Numbered from the stretch's first letter, positions 10,216 through 20,432 are shown. The stretch is DNA of 64,000 nt from Hypnocyclicus thermotrophus (GCF_004365575.1 NZ_SOBG01000001.1:248001-312000), one strand, 5' to 3'. Notes: a model not told the origin generated them from the sequence alone. Made by a program: numbers and translations.

Positions 10216-11166
10216 ATGGATAAAGTACAAGTATTAATGGCTACTTATAATGGTGAAGATTTTATAAAAGAACAAATTAATTCAATACTCAATCAAACAT
10301 ACAAAAATTTTGAATTACTCATAAGAGATGATAACTCTAGTGACAAAACAGTGGAAATTATTAGAGGTTATATAAAAAAAGATAATAGAATAAAATTAAT
10401 AGAAGATAATAAAGGAAATATAGGTATAAATAAAAATTTTGAATTATTAATAAATATTAGTAATACAAAATATATAATGATAAGTGACCAAGATGACATA
10501 TGGTTTAAAGATAAAATTGAAAGATCTTTAAAAAAAATAAAAGAAATAGAAAATGATAAACCAGCATTAGTATTTTCAGACTCTATACTTTATAAAAATA
10601 ATTGTGAATTTGGAAATCATATAGGGAAAAAATTTTATAAATATAATGACTCTAAATTTCTAATGGGGATAAATATAGCACAAGGTTCTACAATGATTTT
10701 TAATGAAAAATTAAAAGAAAAAATTTTACCATTTAATTTTTATTCTGATTATTTGTATGATTTTTATATTTTTAAAAATGCAAAACTTTATGGTAATGTA
10801 TATTTTATAAAAAATCCAACAATGTATTATAGAATACATAATAAAAACCAAATTGGTATAGGTAGTGACTATCTAAATATTATATCTAAAATTCGTGATG
10901 AATATTATAGATATTTTATATTTTATAAAAAAATTAAAGCAGGTGCTTTATTTTATAGTAAAACAAAAGAAAAATATAAAAGAGATATGAATAAAAAAAT
11001 AGAAGTGTTTACACTAATTTTTTTATCAAATAAAAACAGGTTTATAAAATTATATTATTATTTCAAAGAGAAATTTTTTACATATAACTTTTATATAAAT
11101 CTATTTATTGTATTAAATATATTTGTAAATAAATTTAATAAAAATCTCAAGGGGGAAGACTTGTGA
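10216..11166 (+). CDS. Family 2 glycosyltransferase (rhamnosyltransferase-like)
   Basis: GT-A transferase beginning VQVLMATYNGEDFIKEQINS, followed by RDDNSSDKT and ISDQDDIW (metal-binding aspartates). This start is typical of the WcaA/RfbF-like GT2 group that often moves rhamnose; donor specificity is only a suggestion. The start abuts the flippase stop, with GGGGA as ribosome site. The C-terminal third is Lys/Tyr-rich without a clear membrane helix until a short hydrophobic stretch near the end. It overlaps the next gene by four bases. Confidence 0.88.
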   Translation: MDKVQVLMATYNGEDFIKEQINSILNQTYKNFELLIRDDNSSDKTVEIIRGYIKKDNRIKLIEDNKGNIGINKNFELLINISNTKYIMISDQDDIWFKDKIERSLKKIKEIENDKPALVFSDSILYKNNCEFGNHIGKKFYKYNDSKFLMGINIAQGSTMIFNEKLKEKILPFNFYSDYLYDFYIFKNAKLYGNVYFIKNPTMYYRIHNKNQIGIGSDYLNIISKIRDEYYRYFIFYKKIKAGALFYSKTKEKYKRDMNKKIEVFTLIFLSNKNRFIKLYYYFKEKFFTYNFYINLFIVLNIFVNKFNKNLKGEDL

Positions 11167-11771
11167 TAAAGAAAATAATAAGGAAATTAGTATATAAAAT
11201 CGCAATAAGAGACAAGAAATATATGGGATTATATAGAAAAATATGTAAACCAAGAAGTGATGAATATGCGGAGTATTTAAAAAAAATAAATTACCTATAT
11301 TCAATAGGTGAAGGATGTAGAATAAATCCATATGCTGGTTTTACAGATCCTAAATATGTAAAAATAGGTAATAATACATGTTTATCAGCGTGTACAATTA
11401 TTGGTCATGAAGGAGCAGTAGCAGTTTTTGCAACAGCAACAGGAAAAGTATTAGATAAAGTAGGAAAAGTAGTAATTGGTGATAACTGTTTTGTTGGATA
11501 TGGAGCAACTATTATGCCAAATGTAGTAATAGGAAATAATTCTATAATAGCATCTGGCTCTGTGGTAGCAAAAGATGTCCCAGATGGTGTAATTGTTGGT
11601 GGAGTACCGGCAAAAGTAATAGGACTTACCAAAGATTATATAATTCGCCTTGAAGAACAAACTAAAAAATATCCTTGGTATGATTTAATAAAAACAAGAA
11701 CAAAAGTATATGATGACGAAATGGAAAAAGAGTTACTAAAAATGAGATTAAAATATTTTTTTGAAGAATAA
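11163..11771 (+). CDS. Hexapeptide-repeat acetyltransferase (WcaF/LacA-like)
   Basis: A 202-residue left-handed beta-helix acyltransferase. Hexapeptide repeats run from about residue 60 to 160 (VKIGNNTCLSACTIIGHEG, GDNCFVGYGATIMPNVVIG, NNSIIASGSVVAKDVPDG) and end with IVGGVPAKVIG. It probably O-acetylates a sugar of the repeat unit using acetyl-CoA. The start is GTG within the preceding stop region, with a GGGGG ribosome site, so translation is likely coupled. The substrate is unknown. Confidence 0.88.
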   Translation: MIKKIIRKLVYKIAIRDKKYMGLYRKICKPRSDEYAEYLKKINYLYSIGEGCRINPYAGFTDPKYVKIGNNTCLSACTIIGHEGAVAVFATATGKVLDKVGKVVIGDNCFVGYGATIMPNVVIGNNSIIASGSVVAKDVPDGVIVGGVPAKVIGLTKDYIIRLEEQTKKYPWYDLIKTRTKVYDDEMEKELLKMRLKYFFEE

Positions 11772-11782
11772 AGGGGAACATT

Positions 11783-13009
11783 ATGAAGAAAATACTTTAT
11801 TTATGCAGTGAATATCCAGCACTTTCTCATACTTTTATTGATGTGGAAGTTGATGAATTATCGAAAAATTTTGAAATATATACTAGTTCTATAAATTATC
11901 CTAAAAATATAGAAAAATTTAGTGATGACTATGTAAAAAGATTGAATAAAACGTACTATATAAAAAAAGAAAATAAAAAAAATATTTTATTGATAGTATT
12001 AAAATATTTTATTATAAATCCATTAAAATTTATTAATATATTAAATTATACCTATAATCTTTCTGTAAAAAATGGAGTAAAAAATATTATTAAAGCAGTG
12101 GGATATTTTATAGAAGCAATACTTTTACATAATTATATGAAGAAAAATAATATAAAGCATGTACATATACATTTTGCAAATCCAGCAGCTACAGTAGCTT
12201 TAATTGCTAAAGAGTTTGAAGGAATAGAATATAGTATTAGTGTACATGGACCTGATGTTTTTTACAATGTAAAAGAAAATTTAATTGTTGAAAAAATAAA
12301 AAATGCAAAATTTATAAGAGCAATTAGTTATTTTTGTCAGAGTCAACTAATGAGAGAATCTACACCAGATTATTGGGATAAAATAAATATTATAAGGTGT
12401 GGTATAGATTTATCAAAATTTAATAATATAAATGAATTTGTAAAAGAAAAAAAAGAAAATGATAAAATAAATATTTTATGTGTAGGAAGAATAGTGCCAA
12501 GTAAAGGACAATTATTATTAGTAGAGACAGTAAAGAAAGTTATAAAAAAAACAAAAAATTTTAAAGTAACATTTATTGGAGGTGGAGAATATTTAAAAAA
12601 TTTAAAAGAAAAAGTAGAGAAATCGAATTTGGAAAATTACATAGAAATATTAGGGCCTGTAAATAATGATAAAGTTATAAAAGCTCTTGAGAGTAGTGAT
12701 ATATTTGTATTGCCATCATTTGCTGAAGGAGTTCCAATAGTTTTGATGGAAGCAATGTCTAAGAAAATTATTACTATTTCTACTAAAATAAATGGAATTC
12801 CAGAACTTATAGATGATAAAAAAGATGGGTTTTTAGTAGAAGCTTCAAATATTGATGAATTAAGTGAATTATTAATTGAGATTATAAAAAACAGTGATAA
12901 TTATAAAGAATTAAAAAATAATGCAAGAAAAAAAATAGAGAAAAAATACGATATAAGAAAAAATATAATTAAATTAAAAGAATTATTTGAAGAAAATATA
13001 AGTGATTAA
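11783..13009 (+). CDS. Family 4 glycosyltransferase (WcaL/colanic-acid type)
   Basis: GT-B fold transferase of 408 residues. The N-terminus KILYLCSEYPALSHTFIDVE and HIHFANPAATVALIAK resemble the WcaL/AmsK group. The C-terminal nucleotide-sugar domain shows ILCVGRIVPSKGQ, the PSFAEGVPIVLMEAM donor-binding motif with catalytic-type Glu, and ATISTKINGIPEL-like sequence. It is a retaining transferase adding one sugar to the lipid-linked unit. AGGGG precedes the ATG. Confidence 0.92.
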   Translation: MKKILYLCSEYPALSHTFIDVEVDELSKNFEIYTSSINYPKNIEKFSDDYVKRLNKTYYIKKENKKNILLIVLKYFIINPLKFINILNYTYNLSVKNGVKNIIKAVGYFIEAILLHNYMKKNNIKHVHIHFANPAATVALIAKEFEGIEYSISVHGPDVFYNVKENLIVEKIKNAKFIRAISYFCQSQLMRESTPDYWDKINIIRCGIDLSKFNNINEFVKEKKENDKINILCVGRIVPSKGQLLLVETVKKVIKKTKNFKVTFIGGGEYLKNLKEKVEKSNLENYIEILGPVNNDKVIKALESSDIFVLPSFAEGVPIVLMEAMSKKIITISTKINGIPELIDDKKDGFLVEASNIDELSELLIEIIKNSDNYKELKNNARKKIEKKYDIRKNIIKLKELFEENISD

Positions 13010-13031
13010 TAAAATTTAATTAGGAGGAAAA

Positions 13032-14183
13032 ATGTTACTGATTGTTTCGATAATATTAGTTATATGTACTTTACCTGGTTTTTTGGAGATAACTTTATTA
13101 ACTTTTTCTAATGTATTTTTAAAAGATAAAAAAAATAAAAAAATAAAAAAAGATATAAAGTTAGCAGTATTAATACCTGCACATAATGAAGAAAAATTAA
13201 TAAAAAGATGTATTAAAAGTATAAAAAAATCTAGTGATTTAGGATATTCGTATGATATAATTGTTATTGCAGATAATTGCACTGACAAGACAATAGAGAT
13301 TTCGAAATCTGAAAATGTAAAAGTTTTAGAGAGAAATAATAAAGAAAAAAGAGGAAAAGGTTTTGCATTAAAATATGCAATGGAAAAGTTAAAAAATGAA
13401 AATTATTATGGATATATTATCATTGATGCAGACAGTATAATAAAAGAAAATTTAATAGAAGAATTTGGGAATGCTTTTTTAAATGGTGCATTAGCAGTAC
13501 AATGCTTAAATTTTGTAAACGAACCATATATTAGCAGAAGAAACAGTTTAATGCATTTAGCACTTATGTCAATGAATGGGCTTAGACCATTAGGCAGAGA
13601 AAAATTAGGAATTTCAGCAGGGATATTAGGAAATGGGTTTGCATTATCGAAACAACTTATTGATGAAATTGGATATAATGTAAATTCTATTGCAGAAGAT
13701 ATTGAATATCATTTAGAGATTATTAATTCAGGTAAAAAAGTAAAATTTCTAAAAGATACGGCTGTATATTCTGATTTTCCTACTACTGAAGAAGGAGCTA
13801 AAAGTCAAAGGGCTAGATGGGAAGGGGGAAAATTTTATTTACAAAAAAAATATTTTTTTAAATTATTAAAAGAGGTATTTAAAGGGAAATTTCATTTAAT
13901 AGAACCTTTGTTAGATCTTATGATTTTACCATTAGCTTTTCAAGTAACGTTATTATTAATTATTGGAATTATAGGAGGAACTGGATTTAAAATTTATTCT
14001 TTAATAAATATTTTTATTATCTCATTTCATATAGTTTTATCTGTATTATATTTTGGAAAATTAAAGGATTTATTAATTATTTTTGAAGTACCAAAATATA
14101 TATTTTGGAAAATTATAAACTTACCGTTGATATTAAGCCATTCTAAAAAAAATACAGAATGGATAAGAACAGACAGAAAATAA
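13032..14183 (+). CDS. Membrane-anchored family 2 glycosyltransferase
   Basis: A 383-residue protein with an N-terminal membrane helix, a GT2 domain (LAVLIPAHNEEKLIKRCIKS, IADNCTDKT, YIIIDADSI) and two to three C-terminal helices. AEDIEYHLEI and the QRARWEGGK motif correspond to the ED and Q/RxxRW motifs of processive beta-glycosyltransferases. It could therefore be a processive or cellulose-synthase-related enzyme rather than a single-sugar transferase. A strong AGGAGG precedes the ATG. Confidence 0.88.
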   Translation: MLLIVSIILVICTLPGFLEITLLTFSNVFLKDKKNKKIKKDIKLAVLIPAHNEEKLIKRCIKSIKKSSDLGYSYDIIVIADNCTDKTIEISKSENVKVLERNNKEKRGKGFALKYAMEKLKNENYYGYIIIDADSIIKENLIEEFGNAFLNGALAVQCLNFVNEPYISRRNSLMHLALMSMNGLRPLGREKLGISAGILGNGFALSKQLIDEIGYNVNSIAEDIEYHLEIINSGKKVKFLKDTAVYSDFPTTEEGAKSQRARWEGGKFYLQKKYFFKLLKEVFKGKFHLIEPLLDLMILPLAFQVTLLLIIGIIGGTGFKIYSLINIFIISFHIVLSVLYFGKLKDLLIIFEVPKYIFWKIINLPLILSHSKKNTEWIRTDRK

Positions 14184-14202
14184 AGAAAGGTAATAGAATA
14201 TA

Positions 14203-15177
14203 ATGATTGATATATCTGTAATAATAGTATCATTTAATACGCGTGAATTATTAAAAAGATGCATAAATGAATTAAAAAAAGAAATTATGGAAATATCCCA
14301 TGAAATTATAGTAGTAGATAATGATTCAAGAGATGGGACAATAGAAATGCTTGAAACAGAATTTAAAGATGATATTATCCTTAGAAAAAGTGGAGGAAAT
14401 TATGGTTTTGGGATAGCAAATAATTTAGGATATGAAATGGCAAAAGGTAAATATATTTTATTATTAAATTCTGATGCATTTATAAAAAAAGGAAATTTAA
14501 AAAAGGCGCTTGAAAAAATAGAAAGTGATAAGACAATAGGGGTATTAGGTGCTAAGCTGGAATGTGAAAATGGTGATTGGCAACCATCACCAAGATCTTT
14601 TCCAACAGTTTTACAAGATTTTTTTGTACTTAGTGGAATAGCAAGTAAATATAATAAGTCGAGTTTTTTTGGGAAATCTTTAATGACATATAAAAATTTT
14701 AATAAAGAGTTTGAGTGTGATTGGGTAACTGGAGCATTTATGCTTATACGTAGTGATATTATAGGGAAAAAAATATTTGATGAAAGATATTTTATGTATT
14801 ATGAAGAAGTAGATTTTTGTTTAAAAATAAAGGAAAAAGGCTATAAAATAATATATTATCCAGAAGTAGAGGTAATTCATTTAGGAGGAGCTTCAACGAG
14901 TATATTTTCAGAGAAGTTAATATCTAAAAATGGAATGCAGATGACATTATGGAGACTACAGAGTCAATATTTATATTATAGAAAAAATTTTGGATTAATA
15001 ACAGCTTATTCATCTAAATTAATGGAATTAACATGGAATATTATTAGAACATTAAAAAATAAAAATAATAATTTAAAAAAAGAGGAATCAAGAATTATTA
15101 TAAAAATGATTAAAAAGGCATGGGAAAATACAAAAGGTGGAAAAATTTCTCCGGCTTTTCCTTGGAAAGGATATTAA
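14203..15177 (+). CDS. Family 2 glycosyltransferase (WbbL/rhamnosyl type)
   Basis: A 324-residue GT2 enzyme. It shows ISVIIVSFNTRELLKRCI, VVDNDSRDGTIEML, NYGFGIANNLGYEMAKGKY, LLLNSDAF, DWVTGAFMLIRSD and YYEEVDFCLKIKEKGYKI, the hallmark series of WbbL-like rhamnosyltransferases. It is soluble or peripheral. The ribosome site is weak (AAAGG), so expression may depend on coupling to the upstream gene. Specificity for rhamnose is inferred from family resemblance only. Confidence 0.9.
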   Translation: MIDISVIIVSFNTRELLKRCINELKKEIMEISHEIIVVDNDSRDGTIEMLETEFKDDIILRKSGGNYGFGIANNLGYEMAKGKYILLLNSDAFIKKGNLKKALEKIESDKTIGVLGAKLECENGDWQPSPRSFPTVLQDFFVLSGIASKYNKSSFFGKSLMTYKNFNKEFECDWVTGAFMLIRSDIIGKKIFDERYFMYYEEVDFCLKIKEKGYKIIYYPEVEVIHLGGASTSIFSEKLISKNGMQMTLWRLQSQYLYYRKNFGLITAYSSKLMELTWNIIRTLKNKNNNLKKEESRIIIKMIKKAWENTKGGKISPAFPWKGY

Positions 15178-15212
15178 ATTTATTGGGTGTGTGGAGTGTA
15201 AAGGAGAAAAAT

Positions 15213-15704
15213 ATGTTTGAAAATATAAGGGAAGATTTTCGGAATTATAATAAAAAAATTGAATGGGGATTTATTGCTATGCTAATTTATAGATTTGGAA
15301 GATGGAGATATAGAATAAAAAATTCTTTTATTAGAAAACCATTCTCATTAATTTATAAAATACTATTTTTTTATATAAAAGGAAAAGGGATAGAAATACC
15401 TTGTGAAGTAGAAGTAGGTAAAAATTTTAAAATTGATCATCAAGGAGGGATCATTATTAATGGTTACTCCAAGATAGGAAATAATTGTAGAATAAGACAT
15501 AATGTAACATTAGGAATAGCTAGAGTTGGAGAAACAAAAGCTCCAATTATTGGAGATAATGTAGATATTGGTGCAGGAGCAATTTTAATAGGAGATATAA
15601 AAATAGGGAATAATGTTTTGATTGGTGCAGGAGCAGTTGTATTAACTGATGTACCGGACAATTGTACTGTAGTAGGAGTACCAGCAAGAATAATTAAGAG
15701 GTAA
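15213..15704 (+). CDS. Serine O-acetyltransferase-like hexapeptide transferase
   Basis: A 163-residue protein of the CysE/colanic-acid acetyltransferase type. Repeats such as FKIDHQGGIIINGYSKIG, RIRHNVTLGIA, GDNVDIGAGAILIGDIKIG and NNVLIGAGAVVLTDVPDN end in TVVGVPARIIKR. The frame is open from 15120 inside the previous gene. ATG 15213 has AAGGAG 7 bases upstream and the family-typical beginning, so I use it. It most likely acetylates a glycan sugar here rather than serine, judging from the locus. Confidence 0.88.
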   Translation: MFENIREDFRNYNKKIEWGFIAMLIYRFGRWRYRIKNSFIRKPFSLIYKILFFYIKGKGIEIPCEVEVGKNFKIDHQGGIIINGYSKIGNNCRIRHNVTLGIARVGETKAPIIGDNVDIGAGAILIGDIKIGNNVLIGAGAVVLTDVPDNCTVVGVPARIIKR

Positions 15705-15707
15705 GAG

Positions 15708-17210
15708 ATGAAGAAATTTTTTTTAATACTATTTTTGAGCATATATACGTCATTATTTTCGATGTCCATAGGTGTGAATGTTGATTGGATATATGACTGG
15801 AGTAATATGAGTTTATTTACAGACCTTATAAAACAAGCTAGAGGGTTTGGAGATAGTAATGAACCATGGAAAAAAATAGGCGAAATAAAAACAGATAATA
15901 ATGGATGGCCGATAGAAGATTTTGGGATAGTTGTATACAGTGGAAGAAAAAATTATTATGATAAAATATATAATTTAACTTTTGATATTGTAGACAAAGT
16001 ACCTGAAATAAAATTTATAAAATCAACTGGAACTATAAAAAATATAAAAATAACAAATAATAGATATAGTGCAAAACTTTATTTACCTAAAGATAATACA
16101 CAATTAATATTGTCTTTTAAACATATAGGTAGTGGAATAAAAAATATAAAAATAATAGATGAAAAATATAAAAATAATGAAGTGTTTACTGAAGAATTTA
16201 TTGAAATGCATAAATATTTTAAAGTGCTTAGATTTATGGAATTAAAAAGAATAAATGAAACTAGTATCGAGAATTGGAAAGATAGAACTAAAAAAGAAGA
16301 TATTTTTCAAAATAAAAAAGATGGAATAGCATGGGAATATATAATAGATATAGCTAATACATTAAATAAAGATATTTGGATAAATATTCCATATAAAGCA
16401 AATAATGAATATATAAAAAGTTTAGCATTACTTTTAAAAAATGGCTTGAATAAAAACTTAAATATTTATATAGAATATAGTAATGAATATTGGAATACTA
16501 TTTTTCCACAAAATACATGGTTAAAAGAACAGTATATAGAACAAATAGAAAAAAATAAGAATTTAAAAGAATATAAAGTGAAAAATGAATATTTTAAAGC
16601 AACATTAATTGCAGTAGAAAAACTTATAAAAATTAATAAAATTTTTAGTGAAATTTTTGGGAAAAGTGAAATAAATAATAGAGTTAGAATAATAATAGGT
16701 GCTCAAATTGTATGGACAGATGTAATAAAAACACAACTTAAATATATAAAAAAATATTATGGAAAACCAAATAAATACTTTTATGGATTTGCAGGGGGCG
16801 CTTATATAAATGTAGAAAATCCAGATAATAAAAATTTTAATGATATATATAATTTTATTAATAATAAAATAGAAAATTCACCATTAGATTTACAATACAA
16901 AGAAAATGTAAAAATTTCTAAAAAATACAATATAAAATTTTTAGCATATGAAGGTGGAATAGATATTGCAGGAAATGATTTTAAATCCAGTAATGAAATA
17001 GAACAAAAATTTATACAGACAGAAGATTATGTAAAACTTATGAAAAAATATTTAGATATTTGGGATAGATATACAGATAATAGCTTATTTATGTGGTATA
17101 AATCAGGGGCATCAAATAATTGGGGATTTGTAGAAAGTATGGATAATTTAAAAAATAAAAAATTTATTAAAATTAAAAAATTATTATTAGATGAAAATAA
17201 AAAGGAATAG
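15708..17210 (+). CDS. Secreted glycoside-hydrolase-like protein of the polysaccharide locus
   Basis: A 500-residue protein with a signal peptide (KKFFLILFLSIYTSLFS), so exported. The catalytic half has IYIEYSNEYWN, where Glu260 follows Asn as in the acid/base position of clan GH-A hydrolases, and LAYEGGIDIAG with Glu415 in the place of the nucleophile. These suggest a TIM-barrel glycosidase. I do not recognise a specific GH family, and the N-terminal half (about 30-150) looks like a beta-rich accessory domain. It could trim, release or size the polymer made by its neighbours. It starts three bases after the acetyltransferase stop. Confidence 0.65.
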   Translation: MKKFFLILFLSIYTSLFSMSIGVNVDWIYDWSNMSLFTDLIKQARGFGDSNEPWKKIGEIKTDNNGWPIEDFGIVVYSGRKNYYDKIYNLTFDIVDKVPEIKFIKSTGTIKNIKITNNRYSAKLYLPKDNTQLILSFKHIGSGIKNIKIIDEKYKNNEVFTEEFIEMHKYFKVLRFMELKRINETSIENWKDRTKKEDIFQNKKDGIAWEYIIDIANTLNKDIWINIPYKANNEYIKSLALLLKNGLNKNLNIYIEYSNEYWNTIFPQNTWLKEQYIEQIEKNKNLKEYKVKNEYFKATLIAVEKLIKINKIFSEIFGKSEINNRVRIIIGAQIVWTDVIKTQLKYIKKYYGKPNKYFYGFAGGAYINVENPDNKNFNDIYNFINNKIENSPLDLQYKENVKISKKYNIKFLAYEGGIDIAGNDFKSSNEIEQKFIQTEDYVKLMKKYLDIWDRYTDNSLFMWYKSGASNNWGFVESMDNLKNKKFIKIKKLLLDENKKE

Positions 17211-17242
17211 TATTATTTAGCGATGTAAAAAAGGAGTGAAAT

Positions 17243-17989
17243 ATGGATGAAATAACATTAGTAAATGATCTAAAGATAACAGGATTTGAATCGTATAACG
17301 AATTATTCAATGAGATATTATTAAAAAAGAACATTCAAAATTTTTTAATTATTAATTATATGTATTGGGTTCCTTTTGTAAAAGCTAGAAAAGATAAAGA
17401 TTATTTAGAATCTTTAAAATATTCAGGTTATATTTTACCAGATGGAGTAGGACTTTTAACATATATAAAAGTTTTATATGGAAAAACATTATTAAATTTA
17501 AATGGAACAGATTTAAATCCAGAATTAATAAAATTTTTTAATGATAAAAATATGAAGATAGCACTTTACGGTACTACTCAAGAAAATATAGAAAAGTGTG
17601 TAAAATCTTTAAATTCAAAAAATATTGATATATATTATTATCAAAACGGATATAGGGGACTTGATTTTTCTAAAATAGAAGATAATTCAGTTCTATTTGT
17701 AGGGAAGGGTAGTCCAATACAAGAGATTTGGGTGAAAAATAATTTTAAAACTATAAAAGAAAAAAAGCTTATAGTAGTCACTGTAGGTGGATATTTTGAT
17801 TTTGAAGCTGGTTTTTATAAAAGAGCTCCTAAATTTATAAGAGATTTAAAAAGTGAATGGATATATAGAATTTTAGACAATCCTAAATTACAAATACCTA
17901 AATATATAAATAATTTTTATTTTCCATGGTTTATATTTAAAGACTATATTAAACTCAAAAAGAAAGTAAAAGAAAAAATTTATGTATAA
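17243..17989 (+). CDS. WecG/TagA/CpsF family glycosyltransferase (GT26)
   Basis: A 248-residue transferase that adds an amino sugar or hexose to a lipid-linked acceptor. Family marks are YILPDGVGLL, LNGTDLNPEL (the catalytic Thr/Asp region), YQNGYRG, FVGKGSPIQEIWV and VGGYFDFEAGFYKRAPKFIR followed by LKSEWIYRILDNP. It is the last gene of the locus, after a 32-base gap with AAGGAG, and is followed directly by a strong terminator. Confidence 0.93.
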   Translation: MDEITLVNDLKITGFESYNELFNEILLKKNIQNFLIINYMYWVPFVKARKDKDYLESLKYSGYILPDGVGLLTYIKVLYGKTLLNLNGTDLNPELIKFFNDKNMKIALYGTTQENIEKCVKSLNSKNIDIYYYQNGYRGLDFSKIEDNSVLFVGKGSPIQEIWVKNNFKTIKEKKLIVVTVGGYFDFEAGFYKRAPKFIRDLKSEWIYRILDNPKLQIPKYINNFYFPWFIFKDYIKLKKKVKEKIYV

Positions 17990-18026
17990 AACTTTCAAAT
18001 TAATTTTTGAAAGTTTTATTTTTTTT
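17988..18026 (+). terminator. Terminator of the exopolysaccharide locus
   Basis: A 12-bp stem (AAAACTTTCAAA paired with TTTGAAAGTTTT) with a 6-base loop, followed by ATTTTTTTT. It begins at the stop codon of the last transferase and is the first intrinsic terminator seen after 1665. Confidence 0.92.
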
Positions 18027-18050
18027 GAGGAAAAGTGTAGAGTTAAGTAG

Positions 18051-18061
18051 TATAATATAAT
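18051..18061 (+). promoter_or_regulatory. Candidate -10 of the lipoprotein pseudogene
   Basis: Two overlapping TATAAT boxes (18051-18056 and 18056-18061) lie about 35 bases before the ATG at 18094. TTGAGG at 18025-18030 is a weak -35 with a long spacer. Confidence 0.4.
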
Positions 18062-18093
18062 AGAGGTAATTAATATATGAAAGAGGTGGGATA

Positions 18094-20379
18094 ATGAAAC
18101 GGGTAATAATTCTAAATTTATTGGTAATAATGACGTTTTTTACAGGTTGTTTTGGGAATAAAGATAATAATACAGATACTATAAATACTGGAGGAGGAAG
18201 TGCGTCAGTTGTAACGGTATCTGGTAATTTATCGACAATATCAAGTGCAACTACTAATGGAAGTATAGCTTTTAATACAACAGGAACAAGTGTTACGGGA
18301 AAATATAAATATATTTTAGCTTGAAACAAAAGAACCTATAAAAGGTGAAATAAAAAATGATGGTTCGTTTTCTGTATCTGTTTTTACAGGAGAATATATG
18401 TTTTATTTCTTAAATGAGTATGGAATAAAATTAAATGAACTTGGATTTGATACTAGTGATAAAACTGTTGGGGAAATAAATAAAAGTCTTGATTTAGGTG
18501 ATATTGAAGTAGATGAAATACAAAATAAAATAGTTGCAAAAAGCGAGAATATAGAAACAAAAGATGGAAATAAAGTTGTGATACAAACAAAAACTAAATC
18601 AGAAGTTAAATTAAATAATACAATTATTAAAACAAAACTAAAAAAAGTAACAAAAACTATAATAGAAGATAATAATTTAGGAGAAGTACAGGAAGATAAG
18701 ATAATAATTATTGTAAAATCAACAGATACAGTAAAACAAAAGATAGTATTAGAATTTTCTAGTGAATCAGAATCAGAGGATGTACCAGAATTAGAATTTA
18801 AAACTATAAAAATAGTAAAAGAAGAAAAAATTACAATAAATGGAGAAACCAAAGTAAAAATAACAACTAAAACAAAAACTATAGTCACATTTGATGCAAA
18901 AGAAGTAGGAAAAGATATTGAAACAGTAAATGATAAATTGAAAGATGATTATAATGATGGAATATTAGATACATCAAATATTTTAACATGGAATATAACT
19001 GCAGATGATTTTAATGTATTAAACCCAAAATCATTATCCGAAGTATATGATAGTATAAGAAATATAGAAAATAAAAGTAATAGTAATGCTATAAATTATT
19101 TATTTAAAGCTATATTAAGTACAGAAGAGCTTGAAACCACTATTAGAGACGAAATATTAGATGGATTGAATAATACTACATTGGTAAATCAGCTTAAAAA
19201 TGATACGGATTATAAAACATTTAAATATGCATTAGATTTTTATAAACCTTCTACTTTTTATAATCTACAATCAAAAAATGTATTGAACAAATTAGATAAT
19301 ATAGTAGATTTAATAGAAAATTCTTATTTAGTAGGTGAAACAGTTGTATTAGATAGTAAAATTTAACAGATGGATATAATGTAATTATTACGCCAGAAGT
19401 GTTTGAAATAATGAGTGGATTATTTAAAGTATTTGTGTCTCAAGTATATTGGTTGGCTTCTTTTGATATTTCTGATGAAGCTGATTATACTATATTTGAA
19501 AACTTAATAGAAAATTTTGATTCGTTATATTCAAATTCAAATACATTAAGTGAATTTTTAAATAGTTATTTTAAAGATCTATCTACATTTGATGTAAATA
19601 ATGATTATCAACAAAAAGCTCTTACTTATATAAAAGAAGCAATAACAGAAATTATAGAAGGTATAGATGGAATATCTGTATATAATGTTGATAATTTGTC
19701 AGATAAGGCAAATATTATTTCTTTTGATTCTCAAGTAGAGAAAGATGATTTATTAGATGGATTAGAAATAATAAAAGAAGCATTAAGTGATGAAGGAGCA
19801 ATAATTAAGACAGAAGATGGAGAATCATTTAGAATTAATTTATCAAAATTATACACTTTTGATTTGAAAAAAATGATGATAGATTTGACACAAGGAATAA
19901 CAAATTTAGACAAAGCAGATTATGAAATGGAAGTGAATTTTTTAAATTCTACATTAGGTGGAATTTTCCCTGATGGTATACCAACTTTATTAAAAGATGA
20001 TATATTAGAAGTTGAAACATATGAAGAAAGACCAGTAATATTAGATAATGGAGAAATGTATTGGAAACATTTTATAGTTATAAGAGAGTATGATAGTAAT
20101 TATAAATTTACAAAAGCAGAAGTATATGATGAAGAAAAAGATGAATTAGTAGCAAAATATATATATGAATATGATGATGAAAATAATACAGTAAAAGTAA
20201 TAATAAGTGATAAAAATGGAAATGAAACTGGGGAATATAGATTATATCAAAATAAATTAAACGGACATCTCATAGAAGAAGTTGTTTTAGTATATGAGTC
20301 TAATGGAAAAGAAATATTAATGAAATACATGTATGATGAAAATGGAAATAAAACTAGCGAGGAAAAAGTTATTAATTAA
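18094..20379 (+). pseudogene. Frameshifted large surface lipoprotein
   Basis: Three consecutive open stretches read as one about 760-residue lipoprotein. Residues 1-76 have a signal peptide and lipobox (FFTGC) then a Ser/Thr-rich start, ending at TGA 18322-18324. The next frame continues LETKEPIKGEIKNDGSFSVS without its own start. The shift must lie between the TAG at 18317 and the TGA at 18324. At 19357-19366 (TAAAATTTA) the frame shifts back and continues LTDGYNVIITPEV to 20379. The middle is Lys/Glu/Thr-rich and repetitive; the end has imperfect YIYEYDDENN-type repeats. I do not recognise the family. It could be a decayed gene, phase-variable, or carry sequencing errors. Confidence 0.75.
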
Positions 20380-20383
20380 AAAT

Positions 20384-20413
20384 AAAAAGCTCTGTAAATA
20401 CAGAGCTTTTTTT
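20384..20413 (+). terminator. Terminator after the lipoprotein pseudogene
   Basis: AAAAAGCTCTGT pairs with ACAGAGCTTTTT around an AAAT loop, ending in a T7 run. It shows the region was, or is, an independent transcription unit. Confidence 0.9.
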
Positions 20414-20432
20414 AAAAAGTCTAAGGAGAAAT

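Noticed and set aside
15120-15212. Upstream extension of the second acetyltransferase
   Set aside because: It overlaps the end of the preceding transferase gene and lacks the family N-terminus; the AAGGAG before ATG 15213 decides the start.
18403-18888. 161-codon open frame on the minus strand
   Set aside because: It is antisense to the Lys/Thr/Glu-rich middle of the lipoprotein pseudogene; its Ser/Val/Phe-rich translation is what the complement of that composition gives.
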